Numbered from the stretch's first letter, positions 26,579 to 36,696 are shown. The stretch is 64,000 nucleotides of DNA from Bacteroidota bacterium (GCA_023386585.1 JAEWJM010000022.1:1-64000); one strand, 5' to 3'. Made by a program: numbers and translations. Notes: a model not told the origin generated them from the letters alone.

Positions 26579-27814
26579 ATGTCAGATCTTTTATTAAACC
26601 CTGAGCAACGCTACGCGGAAGTCATCAAAAAGAGGCGCAACGAAGACGGAAGTGAACTTTCGATCCTGAACCTCGGACCGACTCACCCGGCGACTCACGG
26701 TATTTTTCAGAATATATTGCTAATGGACGGCGAGCGCATCCTCGATGCCGAGCCAACCGTGGGATACATCCATCGTGCGTTCGAAAAGATCGCCGAGAAC
26801 AGGCCGTTTTACCAGATCACGCCACTAACCGACCGGATGAATTATTGTTCGTCGCCGATCAACAATATGGGCTGGTGGATGACAGTTGAAAAATTGCTTG
26901 GCGTTGAAGTGCCGAAACGCGCGCAATACCTTCGCGTAGTCGTGATGGAACTTGCCAGGATCACCGATCACCTGATCTGCAATTCGATTCTTGGAGTCGA
27001 CACCGGAGCCTATACAGGCTTCCTTTATGTATTCCAATTCAGGGAGAAAGTTTACGAAATTTACGAAGAGATCTGCGGCGCGAGGCTGACGACCAATATG
27101 GGTCGAATTGGCGGTTTTGAGCGCGACTGGAGCCAGGCTGCATTTGATAAGCTGAATAAATTCCTCGAAGAATTCCCGCCGGCGTGGAAAGAATTCGAAA
27201 ACCTCTTTGAACGCAACCGGATTTTTATTGACCGTACCGTAAACGTCGGGGCGATTTCTGCCGAAAAAGCGATTTCGTACGGATTTACAGGACCAAACCT
27301 TCGCGCGGCAGGTGTCGATTACGATGTTCGCGTTGCGCAGCCATATAGTTCCTACGAAGATTTCGACTTCATTGTTCCGGTTGGAAAATCGGGCGATACT
27401 TATGACCGTTTCTGCGTAAGGAATGCCGAGGTTTGGGAAAGCCTGAGCATCATCCGTCAGGCGCTGGCAAAACTGCCGGAAGGCCCGTACCATGCCGATG
27501 TTCCCGATTATTATCTTCCGCCGAAAGACGCGGTGTACCACAACATGGAAGCGCTGATCTATCATTTCAAGATCGTAATGGGCGAAGTTCCGGTACCGGT
27601 TGCGGAAGTTTATCACGCAGTTGAAGGCGGAAACGGAGAACTTGGATTTTATCTGGTAACCGACGGAAGCCGTACGCCATACCGTTTGCATTTCCGCAGG
27701 CCATGCTTTATTTATTATCAGGCATATCCTGAAATGATCAAAGGGTCAATGCTATCGGATGCCATCGTAATATTATCAAGCCTGAATGTTATCGCAGGCG
27801 AATTAGACGCTTAA
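26579..27814 (+). CDS. nuoD: NADH-quinone oxidoreductase subunit D
   Basis: A 411-residue 49-kDa-type subunit, related to NiFe hydrogenase large subunits, that builds the quinone site with NuoB. Key segments are LGPTHPATHG (quinone-site His), RAFEKIAENRPFYQ, DRMNYCSSP, GRIGGFERDW and the C-terminal RLHFRRPCF. The ATG at 26579 is chosen; the in-frame upstream TTG at 26537 would overlap nuoC and adds no family sequence. Confidence 0.97.
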   Translation: MSDLLLNPEQRYAEVIKKRRNEDGSELSILNLGPTHPATHGIFQNILLMDGERILDAEPTVGYIHRAFEKIAENRPFYQITPLTDRMNYCSSPINNMGWWMTVEKLLGVEVPKRAQYLRVVVMELARITDHLICNSILGVDTGAYTGFLYVFQFREKVYEIYEEICGARLTTNMGRIGGFERDWSQAAFDKLNKFLEEFPPAWKEFENLFERNRIFIDRTVNVGAISAEKAISYGFTGPNLRAAGVDYDVRVAQPYSSYEDFDFIVPVGKSGDTYDRFCVRNAEVWESLSIIRQALAKLPEGPYHADVPDYYLPPKDAVYHNMEALIYHFKIVMGEVPVPVAEVYHAVEGGNGELGFYLVTDGSRTPYRLHFRRPCFIYYQAYPEMIKGSMLSDAIVILSSLNVIAGELDA

Positions 27815-27817
27815 GAC

Positions 27818-28345
27818 ATGCAAAATAACACGCATTTTACACAGCACATCGACATAAACGACAACCTGATGGCGCGAATCGACGAACTGATCAGCCATTA
27901 TCCTGCCGATAAAAGAAAGTCAGCACTGCTTCCCGTTCTGCATGAAGTCCAGGATGCACACGACAACTGGCTCAGCATCGAGCTGATGGACAAAGTAGCG
28001 GAAATCATCCAGATAAAGCCGATCGAAGTTTATGAGGTTGTTTCCTTTTATACGATGTTCAACCGCGCGCCGATCGGACGTTATATGTTCGAATTCTGCC
28101 AGACTTCCTGCTGCTGCCTTCGTGGAGTTGAAGATCTGATGGATTATACCTGCGAAAAACTCGGGATTGGGATGGGCGAGACCACTCCGGACGGAATGTT
28201 TACCGTAAAAGGTGTTGAATGCCTTGGCGCTTGCGGATATGCCCCAATGATGCAGCTCGGCGATTATTACAAAGAACACCTGACCAAGGAAAAGATCGAC
28301 CAGCTGATCGACGACTGCAGGGACAACAAAATCAACTTACACTGA
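27818..28345 (+). CDS. nuoE: NADH-quinone oxidoreductase subunit E
   Basis: A 175-residue 24-kDa-type thioredoxin-fold subunit with the 2Fe-2S cluster N1a. Ligands lie in FCQTSCCCLRG (about residue 87 on) and VECLGACGYAPM. The N-terminal helical region (LISHYPADKRKSALLPVLHEVQ) is typical. It forms the NADH-dehydrogenase tip with NuoF, whose start follows after 2 nt. Confidence 0.96.
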   Translation: MQNNTHFTQHIDINDNLMARIDELISHYPADKRKSALLPVLHEVQDAHDNWLSIELMDKVAEIIQIKPIEVYEVVSFYTMFNRAPIGRYMFEFCQTSCCCLRGVEDLMDYTCEKLGIGMGETTPDGMFTVKGVECLGACGYAPMMQLGDYYKEHLTKEKIDQLIDDCRDNKINLH

Positions 28346-28347
28346 TA

Positions 28348-29715
28348 ATGTCAAAGAAAATATTATTAGACCAGATACATATTCCCGGGATCAAGACCTA
28401 TGAAGTTTACCGCGCCAATGGCGGATATGCGTCGGTCGAGAAAGCACTGAAATCGATGACGCCCGACGAAGTGGTCAACGAAGTCAAGACATCAGGACTC
28501 AAAGGCCGCGGCGGTGCAGGTTTCCCAATGGGAATGAAATGGAGCTTCATTGATAAGAAATCGGGAAATCCGAGACACCTGGTATGCAACGCCGACGAAT
28601 CGGAGCCGGGAACTTTCAAGGACCGCTACCTGATGGAATACATTCCGCACCTCCTGATCGAAGGAATGATTACGGCAAGCTTCGCTCTCGAAGCGCATCT
28701 GTCGTACATCTACATCCGTGGCGAATACATGTGGGTATACAAAATTCTTGAAAACGCAATTAAGGAAGCTTATGCTGCCGGATGGCTCGGCAAAAATATA
28801 TTGGGAACAGGCTATGACCTGGACCTTCACGTTCATGTTGGCGCCGGCGCTTACATCTGTGGCGAAGAAACAGCGCTGATCGAATCGCTCGAAGGCAAAC
28901 GGGGAAACCCGCGGATCAAGCCACCGTTTCCGGCGATTAGCGGACTCTGGGCAAACCCGACCGTTGTGAACAATGTGGAATCGATATCGGCAGTGCCGTG
29001 GATCGTAAATAATTCGGGGGCGGAATATGCCAAAATCGGAACTGAAAAATCTACCGGAACAAAGCTGATCTCGGCTTCCGGACATATCAAAAAACCGGGA
29101 GTTTACGAAATTGAACTCGGAATCAGCGTTGACGAATTCATCAATTCTGACGAGTACTGCGGCGGAATGATCGACAGCCGGCCTCTGAAAGCATTGGTGC
29201 CCGGCGGCTCGTCGGTGCCGATTCTCCCTGCACATTTAATTTATAAAACTGCTGCCGGCGACGAGCGGATGATGTCGTATGAATCGATGCAGGAAGGAAG
29301 CTTCGCAACCGGATCGATGATCGGTTCGGGCGGATTTATCGTTTACAACGACACGGCATGCATCGTTCGCAATACGTGGAACTTTTCGCGGTTTTACCAT
29401 CACGAAAGCTGCGGGCAATGTTCACCATGCCGCGAAGGAACCGGCTGGCTCGAGAAAGTATTGCATCGCATAGAAACCGGTCACGGACGTGAAGAAGACA
29501 TCGATTTGCTTTGGGACATCCAGCGGAAAATCGAAGGAAATACAATCTGCCCACTCGGAGATGCTGCCGCATGGCCCGTCGCCGCTGCGATCAGGCACTT
29601 CAGGGAAGAATTCGAATATCACGTGCGTTTCCCGGAGAAAATCAAGAATAGAGACCATTTCGTCGCCGAGCCATTTGAGAAGGTGAAGCATTTAATGACG
29701 AGAGAAATAGTATAG
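28348..29715 (+). CDS. nuoF: NADH-quinone oxidoreductase subunit F
   Basis: A 455-residue 51-kDa-type subunit binding NADH and FMN. Signatures are [15 protein letters not shown] (FMN/NADH binding, about residue 50), [31 protein letters not shown] and the N3 cluster ligands [15 protein letters not shown] with a later Cys in NTICPLGDA. The ATG at 28348 is chosen; the upstream in-frame start at 28219 lies within nuoE and is rejected. Confidence 0.97.
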   Translation: MSKKILLDQIHIPGIKTYEVYRANGGYASVEKALKSMTPDEVVNEVKTSGLKGRGGAGFPMGMKWSFIDKKSGNPRHLVCNADESEPGTFKDRYLMEYIPHLLIEGMITASFALEAHLSYIYIRGEYMWVYKILENAIKEAYAAGWLGKNILGTGYDLDLHVHVGAGAYICGEETALIESLEGKRGNPRIKPPFPAISGLWANPTVVNNVESISAVPWIVNNSGAEYAKIGTEKSTGTKLISASGHIKKPGVYEIELGISVDEFINSDEYCGGMIDSRPLKALVPGGSSVPILPAHLIYKTAAGDERMMSYESMQEGSFATGSMIGSGGFIVYNDTACIVRNTWNFSRFYHHESCGQCSPCREGTGWLEKVLHRIETGHGREEDIDLLWDIQRKIEGNTICPLGDAAAWPVAAAIRHFREEFEYHVRFPEKIKNRDHFVAEPFEKVKHLMTREIV

Positions 29716-29777
29716 TTTACAGTTTACGGTTAACGGTTCTACCCTGAACCCCAAACCCTGAACCTCATACCTGAAAC
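29715..29777 (+). repeat. Repeat-like spacer between nuoF and nuoG
   Basis: Begins with GTTTACAGTTTACGGTTAAC followed by GGTT (29715-29738), the same repeat type as at 44057 and, inverted, 44168. It continues with three near-copies of ACCCTGAACC at about 14-nt period up to the nuoG ATG. Confidence 0.65.
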
Positions 29778-30827
29778 ATGAAAATAACCATAGACGGACA
29801 AAGCATTGACGTAGCGCCTGGGACGACGATCCTGCAGGCCGCGCGAATGATCGGTGGCGAATCGGTGCCGCCGGCGATGTGCTATTATTCCAAATTAAAG
29901 GGAAGCGGCGGAAAATGCCGTTGCTGCCTTGTTGAAGTTTCCAAAGGAAGCGATGCAGATCCACGTCCGATGCCGAAATTGATGGCGTCATGCGTGACGG
30001 GCGTGATGGACGGAATGGAAGTCAACAGCATCAAATCAGAGCGCGTAACCGAAGCAAGGAAATCAGTTACCGAATTCCTTTTGATCAATCACCCGCTGGA
30101 TTGTCCCGTTTGCGACCAGGCCGGGGAGTGCGATTTGCAGAACCTCAGTTTCAAGCACGGAACTTCGCAAACCCGCTTCATTGAGGAAAAACGCACGTTC
30201 GAACCGGAAAACATAGGCCCGAACATCCAATTGCACATGAACCGCTGCATCCTGTGCTACCGTTGCGTGATGGTGGCCGACCAATTGACCGACAATCGTG
30301 TTCACGGAGTAATGGATCGCGGCGATCACTCGAATATATCTACCTGCATTTCAAAAGCAATCGACAATGAATTTTCGGGGAACATGATCGACGTTTGCCC
30401 GGTCGGCGCTTTGACCGATAAAACTTTCCGCTTCAAGCAACGCGTCTGGTTTAATAAGCCTTTTAATGCGCACCGCGACTGCTCAAAATGCTGCGGAAAA
30501 GTGACGCTTTGGATGTTTGGTGAGGAAATCCAACGGGTCACCGGAAGGAAAGATGAATATCATGAAGTGGACGAATTTATCTGCAACGAATGTCGTTTTG
30601 AGCATAAGGAAGTTTCGGATTGGGTCATTGAAGGGCCGCGCAGGTTCGAGAAAGATTCGGTCATCAACGCAAACAACTACACAAGGCCGATCGAGCAGGT
30701 GAAAATCAATACCGAGAAAAACATTTTGCTGGGCCGCGACCAGGACCGCAAGAAAATCTCGATGTCGGAGATTGCTTATGACGAGGATTACGAAGGACAC
30801 GATTTAGACCACCACAACAATGGATAG
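29778..30827 (+). CDS. nuoG: NADH-quinone oxidoreductase subunit G, short form
   Basis: A 349-residue Fe-S subunit, far shorter than the ~900 of Escherichia coli NuoG. It has the N-terminal 2Fe-2S domain (MCYYSKLKGSGGKCRCCLVEV), the His/Cys cluster motif HPLDCPVCDQAGECDLQ, the 4Fe-4S motif NRCILCYRC...CPVGAL and a last Cys-rich segment (CSKCCGK...ICNECRFE). The large molybdopterin-oxidoreductase-like domain is missing, and the sequence ends in a charged His/Asp tail. It overlaps nuoH in frame-shifted register by 8 nt, so the short form is native and not a truncation. Such short NuoG proteins are usual in Flavobacteriia as I recall. Confidence 0.93.
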   Translation: MKITIDGQSIDVAPGTTILQAARMIGGESVPPAMCYYSKLKGSGGKCRCCLVEVSKGSDADPRPMPKLMASCVTGVMDGMEVNSIKSERVTEARKSVTEFLLINHPLDCPVCDQAGECDLQNLSFKHGTSQTRFIEEKRTFEPENIGPNIQLHMNRCILCYRCVMVADQLTDNRVHGVMDRGDHSNISTCISKAIDNEFSGNMIDVCPVGALTDKTFRFKQRVWFNKPFNAHRDCSKCCGKVTLWMFGEEIQRVTGRKDEYHEVDEFICNECRFEHKEVSDWVIEGPRRFEKDSVINANNYTRPIEQVKINTEKNILLGRDQDRKKISMSEIAYDEDYEGHDLDHHNNG

Positions 30828-31851
30828 TGCTTTTTACATAGAAAAGAGTGTCGTGATCACTGCAGTTTTTGCGCTGACGATGATCATGGCGATGTACTCA
30901 ACGTGGGCCGAACGCAAGGTCGCCGCATTTTTGCAGGATCGCGTGGGGCCAAACCGTGCCGGTGCATGGGGACTTTTACAGCCGCTCGCCGACGGACTCA
31001 AATTATTCTCGAAGGAAGAATTTTTCCCGAACACGCCAAACCGAATCCTGTTCATCATTGGGCCCGCCATTGCGATGAGCACGGCGTTGATGACCAGCGC
31101 GGTAATTCCGTGGGGCGATCATTTGCACTTGTTTGGACGTGACATTATTCTACAGGCTACCGATATCGACGTCGCGCTGCTTTACATTTTCGGAGTTGTC
31201 TCGGTTGGAGTTTACGGAATCATGATTGGCGGCTGGGCATCGAACAACAAGTTCTCACTGATGGGAGCGGTTCGTGCATCGTCGCAGATGATTTCTTACG
31301 AAGTGGCGATGGGACTTTCGATGATCGCGCTTTTGATGATGACCGGAACGCTGAGCCTTCGCGAAATTTCGGCGCAACAACACGGCTGGCACTGGAACGT
31401 GATCTATCAGCCGGTGTCCTTCCTGATATTCCTGATTTGCGCTTTCGCCGAAACCAACAGGACGCCGTTTGACCTTGCCGAGTGCGAATCGGAGTTGATT
31501 GGCGGTTACCACACTGAATATTCTTCAATGAAAATGGGCTTCTACCTTTTCGCCGAATATGCGAACATGTTCATCTCGTCGGCGATTTTGGCGATCCTTT
31601 TCTTTGGCGGATACAACTACCCGGGAATGGGCTGGGCATTGGAACACTGGGGAGTGAACATCGCAAACGTGATCGGAATGATAGTATTGTTCCTGAAAAT
31701 ATGCGGATTCATCTTTTTCTATATGTGGGTTCGCTGGACGATACCGCGTTTCAGGTACGACCAACTGATGCAATTGGGATGGAAGATTTTGATCCCACTT
31801 TCGATTGTGAATATCATCATAACCGGGATTTGCATCCTCGCATTTGCTTAA
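30820..31851 (+). CDS. nuoH: NADH-quinone oxidoreductase subunit H
   Basis: A 343-residue membrane subunit (about eight helices) linking peripheral and membrane arms and forming the quinone entry. Signatures are ERKVAAFLQDRVGPNRAG near the N-terminus and FAETNRTPFDLAECESELIGGYHTEY split around residues 208-233. Start overlaps the nuoG end by 8 nt. A 103-nt gap with a family A repeat separates it from nuoI. Confidence 0.97.
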   Translation: MDSAFYIEKSVVITAVFALTMIMAMYSTWAERKVAAFLQDRVGPNRAGAWGLLQPLADGLKLFSKEEFFPNTPNRILFIIGPAIAMSTALMTSAVIPWGDHLHLFGRDIILQATDIDVALLYIFGVVSVGVYGIMIGGWASNNKFSLMGAVRASSQMISYEVAMGLSMIALLMMTGTLSLREISAQQHGWHWNVIYQPVSFLIFLICAFAETNRTPFDLAECESELIGGYHTEYSSMKMGFYLFAEYANMFISSAILAILFFGGYNYPGMGWALEHWGVNIANVIGMIVLFLKICGFIFFYMWVRWTIPRFRYDQLMQLGWKILIPLSIVNIIITGICILAFA

Positions 31852-31866
31852 CATCAAAGAATGGAG

Positions 31867-31937
31867 TTAGCCCTGATTTGAGGCGGTATCCTTTTGCGGT
31901 TGAGCAAAAGATAAAGCCGAAAGCAGGAAAAAGCTTC
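31867..31937 (+). repeat. Dispersed intergenic repeat, family A copy 2
   Basis: Degenerate copy in the nuoH-nuoI gap: TTAGCCCTGATTTGAGGCGG, a compact central hairpin ATCCTTTTGC/GCAAAAGAT, and a right block AAAGCCGAAAGCAGGAAAAAG. Same block order as 9785-9874 and 38075-38147. Confidence 0.7.
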
Positions 31938-31954
31938 AAAACAATAAAACGAAA

Positions 31955-32506
31955 ATGTCAATAGAAACCATTTCATTATCAGGCCGAAAAAAAGTGGTCT
32001 CCAACAAGGAGATGACTTTTTGGGAAAGGCTTTACCTGGTGGCAATCATCAAAGGCCTTTTTATTACGATCAGGCACTTGTTCAAGCGCAAGGTGACGAT
32101 ACAATATCCTGAACAGGTCCGTGAGTTTAGTCCGGTTTACCGTGGCCAGCACATGCTGATGCGCGACGATGAAGGCCGCGAGCGCTGTACGGCATGCGGA
32201 CTCTGCGCATTGTCTTGTCCGGCCGAGGCGATCACGATGAAAGCCGACGAGCGCAAGCCTGAGGAAAAGCATTTGTACCGCGAAGAAAAATACGCGTCCA
32301 TTTATGAAATCAACATGCTGCGTTGCATTTTCTGCGGATTGTGTGAGGAAGCTTGTCCGAAAGAAGCGATCTATTTAACCAAATCGAAAAAGCTCGTTCC
32401 CTCGAGCTACGACCGCGAAGATTTCATCTGGGGCAAAGACCGTTTGGTCATGCCGCTCGAGATGGCAATAGGAAATTCAAAACAAATTAGCGCCGAAAAG
32501 ATATGA
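31955..32506 (+). CDS. nuoI: NADH-quinone oxidoreductase subunit I
   Basis: A 183-residue ferredoxin-type subunit with two 4Fe-4S clusters (N6a, N6b): CTACGLCALSCPAEAI (about residues 76-91) and CIFCGLCEEACPKEAI (about 120-135). An N-terminal amphipathic stretch attaches it to the membrane arm. Its end overlaps nuoJ by 4 nt. Confidence 0.96.
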   Translation: MSIETISLSGRKKVVSNKEMTFWERLYLVAIIKGLFITIRHLFKRKVTIQYPEQVREFSPVYRGQHMLMRDDEGRERCTACGLCALSCPAEAITMKADERKPEEKHLYREEKYASIYEINMLRCIFCGLCEEACPKEAIYLTKSKKLVPSSYDREDFIWGKDRLVMPLEMAIGNSKQISAEKI

Positions 32507-33012
32507 ACGTACTGATACTTTTCTACATTCTCTCGGCCGTGACTTTGGCGACGGCTTTTCTGACGATCGTGAGCAAAAACCCGATTCACAGCGCGATTTA
32601 TCTCGTGATCTGCTTTTTTTCGGTGGCCGGACATTACCTGCTTTTCAATGCGCAATTCCTGGCGATCGTTCACATCATTGTGTATTCGGGTGCGATCATG
32701 GTTTTGTTCCTTTTTACGATCATGCTCATGAACCTCAACAAGGAAGACGAGCCGCACAAGGCGCTTTTGTCGAAAATTGCAGCGACAATTTCGTTTTGCC
32801 TTGTCGCATTCGTATTGCTTGGGGTGTTTATAAAAGCGCAGCCGATCATTACGGATTATACGATTTCGGGTGAGGATTACCAATCGATCAAGGTTCTCGG
32901 AAAAGTGCTGCTGAACGAGTACATGGTTCCGTTTGAATTCGCTTCAGTGCTTTTGCTGGTTTCGATGATCGGCGCCGTATTAGTGTCTAAAAAAGAAAAA
33001 CAACTCAGCTAA
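32503..33012 (+). CDS. nuoJ: NADH-quinone oxidoreductase subunit J
   Basis: A 169-residue five-helix membrane subunit. The helix-3 region [21 protein letters not shown] contains the pi-bulge/VYVGAIMVLF-type signature, and [10 protein letters not shown] at the start matches the family. Overlaps nuoI by 4 nt and nuoK by 1 nt. Confidence 0.96.
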   Translation: MNVLILFYILSAVTLATAFLTIVSKNPIHSAIYLVICFFSVAGHYLLFNAQFLAIVHIIVYSGAIMVLFLFTIMLMNLNKEDEPHKALLSKIAATISFCLVAFVLLGVFIKAQPIITDYTISGEDYQSIKVLGKVLLNEYMVPFEFASVLLLVSMIGAVLVSKKEKQLS

Positions 33013-33332
33013 TGCAAAACATACTACAGGAAATAGGCATCCAAAACTACATCTTCCTTTCGGCGTTGCTGTTCTGCATCGGTGTGTTCGGGGTTTTGTA
33101 TCGCCGGAATGCCATCATCATGTTCATGTCGATCGAGATCATGCTAAACGCGGTCAATCTGCTTTTCGTGGCGTTTTCGACGTACCACCAGGATGCGCAG
33201 GGCCAGGTTTTCGTGTTCTTTTCGATGGCGGTTGCCGCGGCCGAAGTTGCGGTCGGACTTGCGATTCTCGTGTCGATTTTCAGGAACCTGAGCTCAATCG
33301 ATATTGATAACCTGAAAAATTTAAAAGGATAG
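33012..33332 (+). CDS. nuoK: NADH-quinone oxidoreductase subunit K
   Basis: A 106-residue three-helix antiporter-like small subunit. Conserved Glu residues are visible in [17 protein letters not shown] and in the third helix [19 protein letters not shown], which carry protons or couple conformational change. Overlaps nuoJ by one base and is 2 nt from nuoL. Confidence 0.96.
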   Translation: MQNILQEIGIQNYIFLSALLFCIGVFGVLYRRNAIIMFMSIEIMLNAVNLLFVAFSTYHQDAQGQVFVFFSMAVAAAEVAVGLAILVSIFRNLSSIDIDNLKNLKG

Positions 33333-33334
33333 GA

Positions 33335-35242
33335 ATGGAGACAAGCATGATTTTAATTTTACTACTTGCCCCATTTTTCGGGTTTTTGTTCAATGTGTTT
33401 TTTGGAAAGAAAGTCGGAAGGTCAACTTCAGGCTGGATAGGAACGATCGCAGTTGCCATATCGTTTGCGGTTTCAATCTATTTTTTCCTGCAGGTCAACA
33501 ACACTGGAAAACCGATCCAGGTGAAGCTTTTCGACTGGATACAACTTCGAAATTTCAGGGTTGATTTCGGAATATTGCTTGACCAGCTTTCGTTGCTTTG
33601 GCTTCTTTTCGTAACGGGAATCGGATCGCTGATCCATCTTTATTCGATCTCGTACATGCACGACGACAGCAATATTCATAAATTCTTTGCCTATCTGAAC
33701 CTGTTCGTTTTCTTTATGCTTACGCTGGTTACCGCAAGCAACCTATTGGTGATGTTCATCGGTTGGGAAGGCGTCGGACTTTGCTCTTACCTGCTGATTG
33801 GATTCTGGTACAAAAACCAGGACTACAATGATGCCGCGAAGAAAGCGTTCATCATGAACCGAATTGGTGACTTAGGCTTTTTGATCGGGATTTTTATCCT
33901 CGGATGGCTGTTCTCGACATTGGATTATGCCGAAATGAAGGAAACCATTTTGGGCGGAACCAACAGCGCGAACACGATCTGGTTTGCGGTAGCTGCTTTG
34001 GCATTGTTTATTGGCGCCTGCGGAAAATCGGCGCAAATTCCGCTTTACACCTGGCTTCCGGATGCGATGGCCGGACCAACTCCGGTTTCGGCGCTGATTC
34101 ATGCCGCGACAATGGTAACCGCGGGTATTTTTATGATAACCCGAATGAATTTCCTTTTTGACCTCGATTTCCAGGCAATGCATACGGTCAACCATGTAAT
34201 TGCCATTATCGGCGCTGTGACTTCTTTAGTAGCCGCGACAATTGCACTGGTCCAGAACGATATTAAGAAAGTTCTCGCCTACTCCACAGTTTCCCAATTG
34301 GGATTGATGTTTTTGGCGCTCGGACTTGGCGCGTATGAGATTGCTGTTTTTCACGTAATCACCCATGCTTTCTTTAAAGCCTGCCTGTTTCTAGGTTCAG
34401 GCTCGGTGATCCACGCGCTTCATGGCGAACAGGACATGCGACGGATGGGCGGATTGCGCGCAGTGATGGTGATCACATTTATCACGTTTTTGATTTCGTC
34501 ACTTGCAATTTCCGGAATTCCGCCATTTTCAGGTTTCTTCTCGAAAGATGAGATCCTGATGACGGCATACGAGCACAATATTGGCCTTTGGATAATCGCG
34601 TCGATTGCGTCGATCATGACTGCATTTTATATGTTCCGATTGCTTTACCTGACGTTTTTCGGGACATTCCGCGGAACAGAAGAACAACGCAAACACCTGC
34701 ATGAGAGTCCGCTTTTGATAACCTTCCCGCTTATCGTACTGGCGATCCTGGCGACCGTCGGCGGATTGATCAGTATTCCGCACAACAGCTGGCTATCGCA
34801 ATATCTGGCGCCAATTTTCAATGAACATGGGCATGTCGCCACATCGTTCAGCAATACCGACTACATGCTGATGGCAATTGCGGTTGTCGGAGGTATTTTC
34901 GGAATTGCGGTTGCTTACGTGAAGTACATACGCCAGCGCCAGGTTCCTGAAAACGATGAAAACATAACCGGATTTGCAAAAGTCCTGTACTACAAATATT
35001 ACGTCGATGAAATTTACGAGACGCTAATTGTAAAACCGATCAACGCTCTTTCGGGAGTGCTCCGCGACTATGTTGAACCTGCGCTTTCCGGCTTTGTATA
35101 CGGCTTCGGAACTGCAGCGAATGCAATCGGCGAACGCGGTCGCAAAATTCAGAACGGAAGCATCGGCTTCTACCTGATGGCATTTGTGGCTGGTGTGTGT
35201 GCAATTCTAATCTATCTTTTCTTCGGTCAAAAATTCTCATGA
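33335..35242 (+). CDS. nuoL: NADH-quinone oxidoreductase subunit L
   Basis: A 635-residue distal antiporter-like proton-pumping subunit with about 16 helices. Signatures are FIGWEGVGLCSYLLIGFWY (key Glu), SAQIPLYTWLPDAMAGPTPVSALIHAATMVTAG (split around residues 230-262) and HAFFKACLFLGSGSVIHA. The long C-terminal segment should form the lateral helix. Its stop overlaps the nuoM ATGATG by 4 nt. Confidence 0.97.
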   Translation: METSMILILLLAPFFGFLFNVFFGKKVGRSTSGWIGTIAVAISFAVSIYFFLQVNNTGKPIQVKLFDWIQLRNFRVDFGILLDQLSLLWLLFVTGIGSLIHLYSISYMHDDSNIHKFFAYLNLFVFFMLTLVTASNLLVMFIGWEGVGLCSYLLIGFWYKNQDYNDAAKKAFIMNRIGDLGFLIGIFILGWLFSTLDYAEMKETILGGTNSANTIWFAVAALALFIGACGKSAQIPLYTWLPDAMAGPTPVSALIHAATMVTAGIFMITRMNFLFDLDFQAMHTVNHVIAIIGAVTSLVAATIALVQNDIKKVLAYSTVSQLGLMFLALGLGAYEIAVFHVITHAFFKACLFLGSGSVIHALHGEQDMRRMGGLRAVMVITFITFLISSLAISGIPPFSGFFSKDEILMTAYEHNIGLWIIASIASIMTAFYMFRLLYLTFFGTFRGTEEQRKHLHESPLLITFPLIVLAILATVGGLISIPHNSWLSQYLAPIFNEHGHVATSFSNTDYMLMAIAVVGGIFGIAVAYVKYIRQRQVPENDENITGFAKVLYYKYYVDEIYETLIVKPINALSGVLRDYVEPALSGFVYGFGTAANAIGERGRKIQNGSIGFYLMAFVAGVCAILIYLFFGQKFS

Positions 35243-36681
35243 TGGATGTAACTTACCTTTTGGTCATACTTTTAATCGGTTCGATCGCGACTTTTTTCAG
35301 CGGTGATAAACTGGCGCCTAAAGTGGCGCTTGGCTTCAGCATTGCTGCGCTTGTCGAAACTGCAGTATTGCTCAATGCCTATGCTGCAGGCGCTGATGTA
35401 GGATTCATCAAGATCTGGATCAACGCGCCGTTGGTACATTTTGCGCTGCTTGGGGATGGGCTCTCGCTTGCGATGGTTGCGTTGACAACTGCGCTGACGC
35501 CGATCATTATCTACTCTTCGTTCAAAACCCTGTTTGTGAATGCAAGGTCGATTTACTCGCTGATCCTGTTCATGGCTTTTGCGATGTGCGGAACTTTCCT
35601 TGCGGCTGACGGACTTCTATATTACATTTTCTGGGAGCTTGCGCTGATCCCGATTTACTTCATTGCGTTGCTTTGGGGAATGGGCGATCCGGACGAGCGG
35701 AGAAAAGCAGTAGTGAAATTTTTTATTTACACCTTTGCCGGTTCGCTTTTCATGCTTGCTGCATTTGCTTACCTGTACATGAAAGCCGGCAATTTCCTCG
35801 TTGGAAACATTACAGGACTGAACCTGACACATACCGAGCAGCTCTGGGTGTTCCTCGCTTTCCTGGCTGCATACGCAGTTAAAATTCCACTGATCCCGTT
35901 CCATACGTGGCAGGCGGCAGTTTACCAAAAAGCTCCGACTGTTGGGACAATGCTGCTTGCGGGAATCATGCTGAAAATGGGACTTTACAGCATCTTGAGA
36001 TGGCAGCTTCCGATCGCGCCGACCGTAGCGCGTGAACTGATGCCCATCCTGCTCATCATGGGAATTGGCGGAGTCATCTACGGATCGATTCTCGCGATCA
36101 GGCAAAAGGATCTAAAAAAATTGCTGGCCTATTCGTCGTTGGCGCACGTTGGATTAATTGCTGCCGGTTGTTATACACTAACATTCGACGGCTTCCGCGG
36201 AGCAGTGCTTCAGATGTTGGCGCACGGATTTGTGGTAGTAGGTTTGTTTCTCGTTGCCGAAATCATCTTCCGACGCTACCAAACGCGCACAATCGCCGAT
36301 ATGGGCGGAATCAGGTCGCAAACGCCGAAGTTCAGCTCAATGTTCATGATTTTGGTGTTGGCCTCAGTTGCCCTTCCGGGAACATTTAACTTCGTTGGCG
36401 AATTCACTGTATTGTATAGTTTGTCGCTTGTTAATGTTTGGTATGCAGTTTTTGGCGGACTCACGATCATCCTCGGCGCGTATTATATGCTGCGTATGTT
36501 CCAGAATGTGATGCTGGGAAAAACGAATGCCCGTGTTTTCGTTGATGTGTCGTTCAGCGAAGGACTGTCACTTGTGTTGATTATTGGCGTATTGCTTTTC
36601 TTTGGCCTTTATCCAAAACCGATCACGAACTTAATAACTCCAAGCCTTCAGGCGATTTTTAACAATATTAACCGCTTCTAG
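35239..36681 (+). CDS. nuoM: NADH-quinone oxidoreductase subunit M
   Basis: A 480-residue antiporter-like proton-pumping subunit. It contains FWELALIPIYFIALLWG (key Glu), KIPLIPFHTWQAAVYQKAPT and AYSSLAHVGLIAAG. Start: tandem ATGATG at 35239, overlapping the nuoL stop; an upstream in-frame start at 35197 lies inside nuoL and is rejected. 15 nt separate it from nuoN. Confidence 0.96.
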   Translation: MMDVTYLLVILLIGSIATFFSGDKLAPKVALGFSIAALVETAVLLNAYAAGADVGFIKIWINAPLVHFALLGDGLSLAMVALTTALTPIIIYSSFKTLFVNARSIYSLILFMAFAMCGTFLAADGLLYYIFWELALIPIYFIALLWGMGDPDERRKAVVKFFIYTFAGSLFMLAAFAYLYMKAGNFLVGNITGLNLTHTEQLWVFLAFLAAYAVKIPLIPFHTWQAAVYQKAPTVGTMLLAGIMLKMGLYSILRWQLPIAPTVARELMPILLIMGIGGVIYGSILAIRQKDLKKLLAYSSLAHVGLIAAGCYTLTFDGFRGAVLQMLAHGFVVVGLFLVAEIIFRRYQTRTIADMGGIRSQTPKFSSMFMILVLASVALPGTFNFVGEFTVLYSLSLVNVWYAVFGGLTIILGAYYMLRMFQNVMLGKTNARVFVDVSFSEGLSLVLIIGVLLFFGLYPKPITNLITPSLQAIFNNINRF

Positions 36682-36696
36682 CAAGCCGAACCAGAA

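Noticed and set aside
29778..30827. nuoG as a truncated pseudogene
   Set aside because: The Fe-S motifs are complete and the stop overlaps the nuoH start within a compact operon, so the short length is native.
31867..31937. Rho-independent terminator inside the nuo operon
   Set aside because: The hairpin has no following T-tract and the operon clearly continues with nuoI; it fits the dispersed repeat family instead.
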